This document shows, in pieces, positions 27,743 through 35,693 of a DNA stretch of 64,000 nt. The position numbers and the translations under genes are program-made. The notes below the pieces were generated by a model. The model saw only the letters and a list, made by a program, of their open reading frames with translations, was not told where the DNA came from and did no database searches. This stretch comes from Spirilliplanes yamanashiensis (GTDB lineage: Bacteria > Actinomycetota > Actinomycetes > Mycobacteriales > Micromonosporaceae), in the NCBI RefSeq assembly GCF_016863475.1, contig NZ_BOOY01000039.1, forward strand, positions 80,502 through 144,501, read 5' to 3'. Every line of letters begins with the position of its first letter. Position 1 is the stretch's first letter.

Positions 27743-29092
27743 GTGGCTGACCCGACCCCGAAAGTGAGCACCGCAGTGAGCAACGGCTCCCAGCGTTCCC
27801 TGTTCCGGCGTGGTTCCTGGCCGGAGGCGCGCCGCATCGCGGAGGTGCTCCGGCAGGAGACCATCGGCGGCGCCCTGCTGCTGGCCGCGGCGGTGATCGC
27901 GCTGGTGTGGGCCAACTCGCCGTGGGCGTCCGCGTACGAGGCGCTGCGCGACTGGAAGGTCGGGCCGGCGTCCCTGCACCTCGACCTGAGCCTGGCGACC
28001 TGGGCCGCCGACGGCCTGCTCGCCATCTTCTTCTTCGTCGCCGGCCTGGAGCTCAAGCGCGAGTTCGTCGCCGGCGACCTGCGCGACCCGCGCCGGGCCG
28101 CGGTCCCGGTGGCCGCCGCCGTGGGCGGGGTGATCGTCCCGGCGCTGATCTACGTGGCGGTCAACCTCTCCGCCGGCGACGGCGCGCTGCGCGGCTGGGC
28201 GATCCCGACGGCCACGGACATCGCGTTCGCCCTGGCGGTGCTGGCGGTGGTCGGGCGGTTCCTGCCCGCCGCGCTGCGCACGTTCCTGCTGACGCTGGCC
28301 GTCGTGGACGACCTGCTCGCGATTCTCATCATCGCCCTCTTCTACACCGCGCAGCTGTCCGTGCTGCCGCTGCTCGGCGCGCTGGTGCCGCTCGCGGTGT
28401 TCGGCGTGCTCGTCCAGCGGCGGGTGCGCTCCTGGTGGCTGCTGCTGCCGCTCGCCGTCGCGACGTGGGTGCTGATGCACGAGTCCGGTGTGCACGCCAC
28501 CGTCGCCGGGGTGCTGCTGGCGTTCACCGTGCCGGTCGTGCGCAGCGACCGGGCCGGCGGCCCGGACGCCGGTCCGGGCCTGGCGGAGCACTTCGAGCAC
28601 CGGTTCCGGCCGCTGTCGTCCGGGTTCGCCGTGCCCGTGTTCGCCCTGCTGTCGGCCGGCGTGACCATCGGCGGGCTGAGCGGGCTCGGCGCCTCGCTGA
28701 CCGACTCGGTGGCGATCGGCATCGTGGCCGGCCTGGTGCTCGGCAAGACGGTCGGCATCACCGCGGCGACCTGGCTGGTGGCCCGGTTCACCCGCGCCAA
28801 CCTCGACGAGGGGCTGAGCTGGACCGACGTGATCGGGCTGGCCATGCTCGGCGGCGTCGGGTTCACCGTCTCGCTGCTCATCGGCGAGCTGTCCTTCGGC
28901 GCCGGCACCGACCGCGAGGAGCACATGAAGGTCGCGGTGCTGACCGGCTCGCTGGCCGCCGCCCTGCTGGCGAGCGTGGTGCTGCGCCTGCGCAACCGCG
29001 TGTACCGGCGCATCCACGACGCCGAACAGCTCGACGCCGACCGCGACGGCATCCCCGACGTCTACGAGACGGACGCCGGCCGGGAGCGCTGA
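27719..29092 (+). CDS. nhaA: Na+/H+ antiporter NhaA
   Basis: A 457-residue NhaA-family antiporter exchanging cytosolic Na+ (or Li+) for external protons. Helix landmarks include [52 protein letters not shown] and the catalytic Asp pair in [18 protein letters not shown]. The C-terminal tail carries [12 protein letters not shown] (about 439-450), which looks like a type-3 thrombospondin/EF-hand-like Ca2+ loop. If the 24-nt element is non-coding, the true start would be GTG 27764 or 27776 (both in frame), since residues 1-19 ([12 protein letters not shown]...) are not antiporter-like. Confidence 0.95.
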   Translation: MRREVWSAVADPTPKVSTAVSNGSQRSLFRRGSWPEARRIAEVLRQETIGGALLLAAAVIALVWANSPWASAYEALRDWKVGPASLHLDLSLATWAADGLLAIFFFVAGLELKREFVAGDLRDPRRAAVPVAAAVGGVIVPALIYVAVNLSAGDGALRGWAIPTATDIAFALAVLAVVGRFLPAALRTFLLTLAVVDDLLAILIIALFYTAQLSVLPLLGALVPLAVFGVLVQRRVRSWWLLLPLAVATWVLMHESGVHATVAGVLLAFTVPVVRSDRAGGPDAGPGLAEHFEHRFRPLSSGFAVPVFALLSAGVTIGGLSGLGASLTDSVAIGIVAGLVLGKTVGITAATWLVARFTRANLDEGLSWTDVIGLAMLGGVGFTVSLLIGELSFGAGTDREEHMKVAVLTGSLAAALLASVVLRLRNRVYRRIHDAEQLDADRDGIPDVYETDAGRER

Positions 29093-29126
29093 CCGCGGGC
29101 GGCTTCCGCCGCGTGACGGCACGGAG

Positions 29127-29132
29127 TACGGT
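29127..29132 (+). promoter_or_regulatory. -10 box of the ABC exporter operon
   Basis: TACGGT followed by 8 nt and the second copy of the 24-nt element, mirroring the nhaA arrangement. Confidence 0.5.
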
Positions 29133-29140
29133 CACATCAG

Positions 29141-29164
29141 GTGCGCCGGGAAGTCTGGTCGGCA
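29141..29164 (+). repeat. 24-nt leader element, copy 2 (ABC exporter)
   Basis: Identical in all 24 positions to 27719-27742. Here its 3' GGTCGGCA can pair with TGTCGGCC further downstream (about 29177-29184; 8 bp, two G-U), so a stem is possible although the downstream bases differ from copy 1. It is followed by a Shine-Dalgarno (GGAGG, 29189-29193) and the ATG at 29199, so here the element is in an untranslated leader. Confidence 0.7.
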
Positions 29165-29198
29165 GGTCATGTCGTGCTGTCGGCCTCTGGAGGCTCCG

Positions 29199-30089
29199 AT
29201 GGGCGTTGCCGCCCTGTGCACCGAAAACCTGTCCAAGCGGTACGGGCGGCTGCTCGCCCTGGACGATCTGACCCTCGACGTCGCCCCGGGCGAGGTCTTC
29301 GGCTTCCTCGGCCCGAACGGCGCCGGCAAGTCGACCACGATCCGGCTGCTGCTCGGCCTGGCCCGGCCCACCTCCGGGCGGGCGTGGGTCTTCGGCGGTG
29401 ACGCGGCGGACGTCGCCGCCGCGCACCGCCGGCTCGCGTACGTCCCGGCGGACGTGGCGCTGTGGCCGCGGATGACCGGCGCCGAGGTGCTCGACCTGCT
29501 CGGGCGGATCGGCCCCGGCGTCGACACCGTCTACCGCGACGAGCTGGTGGAGCGGTTCGCGCTCGACCTCGCCAAGCCGGCCGGCACGTACTCGACGGGC
29601 AACCGGCAGAAGGTCGCCCTGGTCGCGGCGTTCGCCACCCGGGCGCCGCTGCTGGTGCTGGACGAGCCGACCAGCGGCCTCGACCCGCTGATGGAGCTGG
29701 AGTTCCGGCGCGCCGTCGCGGCCGCCCGCGACAACGGCCAGACGGTGTTCCTCAGCTCGCACCAGCTCGCCGAGGTGGAGGCCGTCTGCGACCGGGTCGG
29801 CATCCTCAGCGCCGGCAGGCTGGTCGAGGTGGCGTCCGTGGCGCAGCTGCGCCGGTTGCACCGCACCGAGGTGGCCGCGACGTTCACCGGCGCGCCGCCG
29901 GACCTCACCGGCGTCCCGGGCGTCGACGGCCTGCACAGCAACGGCGCCGCGGCGGTGCGGTTCACGCTGAACGGCCCGCCCGCGGCGGCGCTGCGCGCCC
30001 TGGCCGACGCCGGCGTGGCGACGATCGCGGTCCGCGAGCCCAGCCTGGAGGAGATCTTCCTCGCCTACTACGGCCAGGATGCCCGATGA
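29199..30089 (+). CDS. ABC transporter ATP-binding protein (ABC-2 exporter)
   Basis: A 296-residue ATPase. Walker A GPNGAGKST, Walker B LLVLDEPTSGLDP and H-loop SSHQL are intact; the signature motif is YSTGNRQKV rather than LSGGQ, a variant seen in some ABC-2 drug/polyketide exporters. The C-terminal part (about 210-296) is an accessory domain. GGAGG lies 5 nt before the ATG at 29199 (an upstream ATG at 29169 lacks a good site). Its stop overlaps the permease start (ATGA). It shares a leader element with nhaA. Confidence 0.92.
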   Translation: MGVAALCTENLSKRYGRLLALDDLTLDVAPGEVFGFLGPNGAGKSTTIRLLLGLARPTSGRAWVFGGDAADVAAAHRRLAYVPADVALWPRMTGAEVLDLLGRIGPGVDTVYRDELVERFALDLAKPAGTYSTGNRQKVALVAAFATRAPLLVLDEPTSGLDPLMELEFRRAVAAARDNGQTVFLSSHQLAEVEAVCDRVGILSAGRLVEVASVAQLRRLHRTEVAATFTGAPPDLTGVPGVDGLHSNGAAAVRFTLNGPPAAALRALADAGVATIAVREPSLEEIFLAYYGQDAR

Positions 30090-31702
30090 CCGCCGTCGCG
30101 GCGCCGGCGGCCTCGGTGACCCCGGCCCCGGCGCCCGGGCGGGCCCTGACCGCGCTGGCCGTCCGGCAGGTCCGGCGCGGCGCCCTGACCGTCACCGGGA
30201 TCTGCGCCGGCATGTCGGCGCTTGTCGTGTCCATGTACGAGAGTCAGGCGCTGGACCCGGCCGCCCTCGCGGCGCTGGCCCGCAACCCCGCCATCCGCAC
30301 CCTGTTCGGCGAGCCGGTGGCGCTCGGCGACCCGGGCGGGTTCGCGGTGTGGCGCACCGGCGTCGTCCTGAGTGTCCTCCTCGCCGTGTGGTCGTTCCTG
30401 GCCGCCACCAGGATCACCCGCGGCGAGGAGGACGCCGGGCGGTGGGGCCTGCTGCTGTCCGGTCGCGCCGCCCTCGCCGACGCCGTCCGCGGCCACCTCG
30501 GTGTCGTGACCGTGGTCCCGCTGGTGGCGGGCGCCGCCACGGCGGCGGCGATGATCGCGGCCGGGGCGGACGTGGCCGGTTCGGTGCTGCACGGCACCGG
30601 CCTGGCCGCCGTCGGGCTGTTCTTCGTCGCGGCCGGCGGGCTCGCCGCGCAGCTGTTCGGCGACCGGTCGGCGGCCAACGGCGCCGCGGCCGCGGTCCTC
30701 GTCCTCGGGTTGCTGGCGCGGATGGTCGGCGACGGTGTGCCCGCCCTGAGCTGGGTGCGGTGGCTGTCGCCGTTCGGGCTGGTGGCGCTGACCCGGCCGT
30801 TCGACACCGGCCGGGGCCTGCCGCTGGCCGTGCTGGTGTTCGCCGCCGCGGTGCTGCTGGCCCTCGCCGTCCGGCTCGCGGCCCGCCGCGACGTGGGCGG
30901 CTCGATCGTCCCGGCGGCCGGGGGCCGGCCGGCGCGGACGGCGCTGCTGGGGTCCGTGCCGGCGTTCGCGGTGCGGCGCACCCTGCGGCCCCTGGCCGGC
31001 TGGGCGGCGGGCGTCGGCGCGTACTTCCTGCTGATCGGCCTGGTGGCCCGGTCGATGGCGGACTTCCTCGCGGCCAACCCGCAGTTCACCGCGATGGCGG
31101 CGCAGGCCGGCTTCACGCTCGGCACGGTCGAGGGCTACGCGGCCACCCTGTTCGCGCTGCTGGCCGTGCCGGTCGGCGTCTTCGTCGCGGGGCGGGTCGG
31201 CGCCCTCGCGGCGGACGAGGCCGCCCGGCGGCTGACGTTGCCGCTGGCCGCCCCGGTGACCCGCACGCGGCTGCTGGCGGCGGACGTGGCCGCCGCCACC
31301 GGCGCCGCGCTGGTGCTGGTCTCGGTGGCCGGCGCCGCCATGTGGGCGGGCTCGGCCCTGGTGGGCGCCGGCCTGGGCCTCGGCGACGCCCTCGCGGGCA
31401 CCTGGAACGTCGTGCCGGTCGTCCTGCTCTGCCTCGGGGCCGCCGTCCTGGCGCTGGGGTGGGCGCCGCGCGCCGTCGCGGCGGCCGGCGCCGTCCCGGC
31501 CGTGGGTGGGTTCCTCTGGCTGGTCGTGGCCGACAGCGTCGGCGCGCCGGCGTGGGTGGGGGACGTGTCGCCGTTCGCGCACCTGGCCGCCGTGCCGGTG
31601 ACGGGGCCGGACTGGCCGGCCGCGGCCGTCATGACCGGCCTCGCCGCCGCGGGGGTGGCCGCCGGCCTGGCCGGTTACCGCCGCCGCGACCTGACCACCT
31701 GA
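30086..31702 (+). CDS. ABC-2 type permease (12-helix exporter)
   Basis: A 538-residue membrane protein with two homologous halves of about six helices each, as in the family annotated as exporters of polyketide antibiotics. Segments include VTGICAGMSALVVSM, LLAVWSFLAATRITRGEE (the cytosolic coupling region with TRGEEDAGRW) and, in the second half, FALLAVPVGVFVAGRVGALAADEAARR. It is translationally coupled to the ATPase gene. Cargo is unknown; sharing the nhaA leader suggests a common ionic or stress cue (inference). It ends 7 bp from the convergent arsR-like gene. Confidence 0.88.
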   Translation: MTAVAAPAASVTPAPAPGRALTALAVRQVRRGALTVTGICAGMSALVVSMYESQALDPAALAALARNPAIRTLFGEPVALGDPGGFAVWRTGVVLSVLLAVWSFLAATRITRGEEDAGRWGLLLSGRAALADAVRGHLGVVTVVPLVAGAATAAAMIAAGADVAGSVLHGTGLAAVGLFFVAAGGLAAQLFGDRSAANGAAAAVLVLGLLARMVGDGVPALSWVRWLSPFGLVALTRPFDTGRGLPLAVLVFAAAVLLALAVRLAARRDVGGSIVPAAGGRPARTALLGSVPAFAVRRTLRPLAGWAAGVGAYFLLIGLVARSMADFLAANPQFTAMAAQAGFTLGTVEGYAATLFALLAVPVGVFVAGRVGALAADEAARRLTLPLAAPVTRTRLLAADVAAATGAALVLVSVAGAAMWAGSALVGAGLGLGDALAGTWNVVPVVLLCLGAAVLALGWAPRAVAAAGAVPAVGGFLWLVVADSVGAPAWVGDVSPFAHLAAVPVTGPDWPAAAVMTGLAAAGVAAGLAGYRRRDLTT

Positions 31703-31709
31703 CGAGGGC

Positions 31710-32057
31710 TCAGGCGGTGGCCGGCACGGTGCCGGCCACCGCGAGCAGGGCGGACAGCTGCGTCATGGCCTGCGGGCGGATCCGGTAGTACGCCCAGGTG
31801 GCGCGGCGCTCGACGTCGACCAGCCCGGCCTCTCGCAGCACCCGCAGGTGGTGCGAGATCGTCGGCCCGGAGACGTCGAACGCGTCGGTCAGGTCGCACA
31901 CGCAGACCTCGTCGGTGGACGCGATGAGCGACAGCAGCCGCAGCCGCACCGGGTCGCCGAGCGCCTTGAACATCGGGGCCAGCTGCCCGGCGGCCTCCGG
32001 CGTCAGCGCCTGGACCGACAGCGGGGGACAGCACGCGCTCGGAGCAAACTTTGACAT
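31710..32057 (-). CDS. arsR: ArsR-family metalloregulator
   Basis: A 115-residue winged-helix repressor. The metal/metalloid site DEVCVCDLTDAF matches the ELCVCDL motif of As(III)/Sb(III)-sensing ArsR proteins, on the helix before the recognition helix GPTISHHLRVLREAGLV. A Cys-Cys near the N-terminus (SACCPP) could add a third thiol ligand. It is divergent from the flavoprotein gene, and the 77-bp gap contains mirror-image boxes, so it most likely represses both directions until arsenite binds. Confidence 0.9.
   Translation of the reverse strand: MSKFAPSACCPPLSVQALTPEAAGQLAPMFKALGDPVRLRLLSLIASTDEVCVCDLTDAFDVSGPTISHHLRVLREAGLVDVERRATWAYYRIRPQAMTQLSALLAVAGTVPATA
31716..31740. terminator. 25-bp palindrome at the permease/arsR convergence
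   Basis: GGTGGCCGGCAC (31716-31727) and GTGCCGGCCACC (31729-31740) are perfect 12-bp arms around one base, overlapping the 3' coding end of the arsR-like gene. It is placed to end transcription from both sides. Confidence 0.5.
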
Positions 32058-32060
32058 GCG

Positions 32061-32125
32061 TCTAGCTTGACGCTCATCTAGGTATCGTGCAACTCTCGTC
32101 TCGTACCTAGATGACTGTCTAGCTA
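32061..32125. promoter_or_regulatory. Divergent ArsR operator region
   Basis: TCATCTAGGTA (32074-32084) and TACCTAGATGA (32104-32114) are perfect 11-bp inverted arms 19 bp apart. Reading outward in each direction gives TACCTAGATGA, then GTC and CTAG, so each gene start has its own CTAGATGA..GTC..CTAG box; TCTAGCT occurs at 32061-32067 and 32119-32125. This symmetry fits one ArsR dimer site per promoter. Confidence 0.65.
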
Positions 32126-32134
32126 AGGGGTCCC

Positions 32135-33766
32135 ATGAGCGAGAACACCGCCGCCGGTCCGTGCTGCGGCACCGCCCAGGCGGCCGAGCGCGCCGGCGCC
32201 TGCTGCGACCCGCAGGCGAGGGCCGACGCCGTCGCCGAGGGCGCGAGCTGCTGCGGACCGGCGGACGCCACGGCCCAGCCGGCCGGCGGCACCGCCACCC
32301 GCCCGCACCCCGTCGTGGTGATCGGCGCCGGGCCCGTCGGCCTGGCCGCCGCCGCGCACCTGCACGAGCGGGGCCTGCCGTTCGTCGTGCTGGAGGCCGG
32401 CGACGCCGCCGGCGCGTCGGTGCGGCAGTGGGGTCACGTGGCCCTCTTCAGCCCGTGGCGCTACAACATCGACGCCGCCGCCCGGCGGCTGCTCGACGCC
32501 GCCGGCTGGGCCGCCCCCGACGACGAGGCCCTGCCCACCGGCGCCGAGCTGGTCGAGCAGTACCTCCAGCCGCTGGCGAAGCTGCCCGCCATCGCGCCGC
32601 ACCTGCGCCTGGGAGCCCGCGTGGTGGCCATGAGCCGCGCCGGGGCCGACCGGGTGCGCACCGCCGGCCGCGCCGACCTGCCGTTCGTCGTCCGCCTGGC
32701 CGACGGCACCGAGCTGCTCGCCGCCGCCGTCGTCGACGCGTCCGGCACCTGGCGCACGCCCAGCCCGCTCGGCGCCGACGGGCTGCCCGCCCACGGCGAG
32801 GCGGACGCCGCCGGCCTCGTCGAGCACGCCCTGCCCGACGTCCTCGGCGCCGCCCGCGACGCGCACGCCGGCCGGCACACCGTCGTCGTCGGCTCGGGAC
32901 ACTCCGCCGCCAACACCCTGCTGGACCTGGCCCGCCTCGCGGAGACCGCGCCCGGCACCCGGATCACCTGGGCGGTGCGCGGCGGCTCCGTGCAGCGCGC
33001 CTTCGGCGGGGAGGGCGCCGACGAGCTGCCCGCCCGCGGCGCGCTCGGCAGCGGCCTGCGGGCGCTCGTCGAGACCGGCCGGGTCACCCTGGTGCAGGGC
33101 TTCGGCGTGCACACCGTCCGCCGCACCGGCGGCGGCGTCGAACTGGCCGCCGCCGACGGGCGCACCCTGACCGCCGACCGCGTCGTGGCCGCCACCGGCT
33201 TCCGCCCGGACCACGGCATCGCCACCGAGCTCCGGCTGGACCTCGACCCCGTCCTCGGCTGCACCCGCACCCTGGCCGGCGTCATCGACCCCAACGAGCA
33301 CTCCTGCGGCACCGTGCCCCCGCACGGCCACCGCGAGCTGAGCCACCCCGAGCCGCACTACTACGCCGTCGGCATGAAGTCCTACGGGCGGGCGCCCACG
33401 TTCCTCATGGCGACCGGCTACGAGCAGGTCCGGTCCGTCGCCGCGGCGCTGGCCGGCGACCTCGCCGCCGCCGACGACGTCCAGCTCGACCTGCCCGAGA
33501 CCGGGGTGTGCAGCGCCACCCTGGGCGCGGAGAACACCGCCCGCGAGCTCGCCGCCCGCTTCCGGGTGACCCCCGACGTCCCGGTCCGGCTGGCGGCCGC
33601 CACGGTCGCGCTGCTGCCGGCCGCGGCGAGCACCGGCGACGCGGTCCGCGCCGCCGCCGAGCAGATCGGCCTCGACCCCGAGACCGCCCTGCGGATGGCC
33701 GAGGCGCCCTCCGTCACGGGGCTGATCAGCCTCACCCCGGCGGCGGGTGGCGGCTGCTGCTCGTGA
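32135..33766 (+). CDS. ArsO-like FAD-dependent oxidoreductase with Cys-Cys pairs
   Basis: A 543-residue flavoprotein. After an unusual N-terminal extension with three Cys pairs (GPCCGT, GACCDP, SSCCGP-like ASCCGPAD) comes the FAD motif VVVIGAGPVGLAAAAHL (about 65-80), a second dinucleotide motif VVVGSGHSAANTL, and ATGFRPDHG. The C-terminus ends GGGCCS, a fourth pair. Family relatives occur in ars operons (ArsO-type). The Cys pairs could bind or hand over arsenite (inference). Its stop overlaps the GTG of the MFS gene. Confidence 0.88.
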   Translation: MSENTAAGPCCGTAQAAERAGACCDPQARADAVAEGASCCGPADATAQPAGGTATRPHPVVVIGAGPVGLAAAAHLHERGLPFVVLEAGDAAGASVRQWGHVALFSPWRYNIDAAARRLLDAAGWAAPDDEALPTGAELVEQYLQPLAKLPAIAPHLRLGARVVAMSRAGADRVRTAGRADLPFVVRLADGTELLAAAVVDASGTWRTPSPLGADGLPAHGEADAAGLVEHALPDVLGAARDAHAGRHTVVVGSGHSAANTLLDLARLAETAPGTRITWAVRGGSVQRAFGGEGADELPARGALGSGLRALVETGRVTLVQGFGVHTVRRTGGGVELAAADGRTLTADRVVAATGFRPDHGIATELRLDLDPVLGCTRTLAGVIDPNEHSCGTVPPHGHRELSHPEPHYYAVGMKSYGRAPTFLMATGYEQVRSVAAALAGDLAAADDVQLDLPETGVCSATLGAENTARELAARFRVTPDVPVRLAAATVALLPAAASTGDAVRAAAEQIGLDPETALRMAEAPSVTGLISLTPAAGGGCCS

Positions 33767-34962
33767 GCCCGCCCGGCGCCGCGCCGGCCGGTGCGCGCAC
33801 CGGCCCGCGCGGCGCCGCGGTCGTGGCCGCGCTGGCGGTCACCCAGACCGTCGGCTACGGTACCCTGCACTACGCCTTCGCCGTCCTGCTCGTCCCGGTC
33901 GCCGCCGACCTCGGCGCGGGCACCACCGCCGTCACCGGCGCCTACACGGCCGGCGTCCTCGCCGGCGCGGCCGTCGCGGTGCCGGTCGGCCGGTGGCTCG
34001 ACCGGCACGGCGGGCGCGCCCTCATGACCGCCGGATCGGGCGCCGGGGCCGCGCTGCTGGCCGCCTGGTCGCAGGTCGGCAGCCTGCCGCAGCTCTACCT
34101 GGTGCAGCTCGGCATCGGCGTCGCCGCCGCGGCCAGCCTCTACGAGGCCGCGTTCGCCGTCGTCGTCGGCCTGACGGGCGCCGACCGGCGCGCCCGGGCG
34201 ATCCTCGCCGTCACCGTGGTGGCCGGGTTCGCCGGCCCCGTGTTCCTGCCGCTCACCGGCCGGCTGGTCGACGCCCACGGCTGGCGCACCGCGCTGCTCG
34301 TCCTCGCCGCCGTCCAGGCGGCGACCGTGCCGCTGCACGCCCTGGCGGTGCGCCGGCCCGACCGCCGCCCCGGGCCGGCCGCCCTGCCCGCGCCGCCGCG
34401 CGCCGTGCGCACCGACCGCGCGTTCCGGCTGCTCGCGCTGGGGTTCACCGCGCACACCGCCGCGACCGGCGCCGTGGCCGTCCACCTCGTCGCCGCGCTG
34501 GTCGCCTGGGGACACCCGCCCGCCTTCGCCGCCACGGTCGCCGGGCTGCTCGGCGTGCTGTCCGTCGCGGGCCGGCTCGTCACCACCGCGCTGGGGCGCC
34601 GCGGCCGCACCGCCGCCGTCACCGCGGCCGTCTTCGCCGGGCAGGCCGTCGCCGCCGCGCTGCTGCCCGTCGCCGGGACCACCACCGGCGGTGCGATCGC
34701 CGCTGTCGCCGGCTTCGGGCTGGGCTTCGGCGTGGCCACCGTCGCCCGGCCCGTGCTGCTCGCCGAGCGCTACGACCCGCGCCACTACGCCACCCTCGCC
34801 GGGCTGCTCGTCGTACCCGTGACCCTGGCCCGGGCCGCGGGCCCGCTCGCCGCCGCCGCCCTGACCGACGCGACCGGCCACCACCTGCCGATGTTCGCCG
34901 CCGTCGCGGCACTGTGCGCGGTGGCCGCCGCCGCCCTGGCGGCGGCCCGGGAGGCAAGCTGA
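33763..34962 (+). CDS. MFS transporter, probable arsenical exporter
   Basis: A 399-residue major facilitator with about 12 helices: TQTVGYGTLHYAFAVLLVPV, the loop-2/3 motif GRWLDRHGGRALM, and a second half beginning FRLLALGFTAHTAATGA. The GTG at 33763 overlaps the flavoprotein stop, and the shared ArsR control suggests export of a metalloid or of the flavoprotein's product. It is not ArsB or ACR3. Substrate assignment rests on context only. Confidence 0.85.
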   Translation: MSPPGAAPAGARTGPRGAAVVAALAVTQTVGYGTLHYAFAVLLVPVAADLGAGTTAVTGAYTAGVLAGAAVAVPVGRWLDRHGGRALMTAGSGAGAALLAAWSQVGSLPQLYLVQLGIGVAAAASLYEAAFAVVVGLTGADRRARAILAVTVVAGFAGPVFLPLTGRLVDAHGWRTALLVLAAVQAATVPLHALAVRRPDRRPGPAALPAPPRAVRTDRAFRLLALGFTAHTAATGAVAVHLVAALVAWGHPPAFAATVAGLLGVLSVAGRLVTTALGRRGRTAAVTAAVFAGQAVAAALLPVAGTTTGGAIAAVAGFGLGFGVATVARPVLLAERYDPRHYATLAGLLVVPVTLARAAGPLAAAALTDATGHHLPMFAAVAALCAVAAAALAAAREAS

Positions 34963-35004
34963 ACGCGCCAGTTGTTCGCGGGCAGCACGATGGCATGCCG
35001 CGGG

Positions 35005-35032
35005 TTGACCCGTTCGCGGACGCAGGTATACA
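35005..35032 (+). promoter_or_regulatory. Sigma-70-type promoter of the lipoprotein/peroxidase operon
   Basis: TTGACC (35005-35010) and TATACA (35027-35032) with a 16-nt spacer, one of the best housekeeping-type promoters in the window. Predicted start near 35039, giving a leader of about 43 nt to the ATG at 35082. Confidence 0.6.
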
Positions 35033-35081
35033 ACCCGGGGTGGCGCGAGCCGAACCCGATCCGGCCCGCCGTGGAGGGACT

Positions 35082-35675
35082 ATGCGAAGCCGGCGGTCCA
35101 CCTCGCTCGCCGTGGCGGCCCTGCTCCTGGCGGCCCTGGCCGCCTGCAACGGCCGCGGCGGCGGACACCTTCCGCCCCAAGGTCCTTTGTACAACGGCCA
35201 GGCGTCGTTCGGCTTCACCTTCAGCTGCCAGGACCGGGGCGGCCCCAACCCGCCGACCGGGCAGCTGCGCACCCAGCTGAGCTACAACGACCACGGCGCC
35301 AACCCCATCGGCGGCCCGTTCGGCATCCACGGGACCGCCGACGCCCTCGACTCGGTCACCGAGAGCATGCTCTGCATCGGCCGGAACCCGCCGCCCGGTG
35401 GCAACGAGCTGATCTTCCTGGGCCGCTACCGGGCGACCACGCCGGCCCCGGCGGGCTACCCGGAGGAGTGTCAGGCCCGCGGCAGGCTCGCCGCGCCGCA
35501 CTGCCGCTTCGAGGTGATCGTGCGCGACAACGACGGCGACCACGTCCCGTCGCCCGGCGACTTCTTCTCGATCACGCTGTCCAGCGACACCACCGTGGCA
35601 TCCACACTCGACCCGGCGACCGTGTTCTACACCCGGGCGGGCGTGCTCGCGGGCGGCAACATCACGGTCAAGTGA
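35082..35675 (+). CDS. Secreted lipoprotein of unknown function
   Basis: A 197-residue protein with a lipoprotein signal peptide (MRSRRSTSLAVAALLLAALAAC) and a Gly-rich linker. The mature part, starting near YNGQASFGFTFSCQD, looks like a beta-sandwich; similar sequences appear in domains named post-COAP-1, but I am not certain. Cys residues in FSCQDRG, MLCIGRN, EECQARG and PHCRFEV could form two disulfides. GGAGGG lies upstream of the ATG. The next gene, a haem peroxidase, starts 18 bp later, so the two are an operon. Confidence 0.75.
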   Translation: MRSRRSTSLAVAALLLAALAACNGRGGGHLPPQGPLYNGQASFGFTFSCQDRGGPNPPTGQLRTQLSYNDHGANPIGGPFGIHGTADALDSVTESMLCIGRNPPPGGNELIFLGRYRATTPAPAGYPEECQARGRLAAPHCRFEVIVRDNDGDHVPSPGDFFSITLSSDTTVASTLDPATVFYTRAGVLAGGNITVK

Positions 35676-35693
35676 CACCCGAAGGGGACAGTC

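Noticed and set aside
29141..29401. A short ORF beginning MRREVWSA in front of the ABC genes
   Set aside because: It overlaps the ATPase in another frame and lacks protein-like composition; the shared sequence is better explained at nucleic-acid level.
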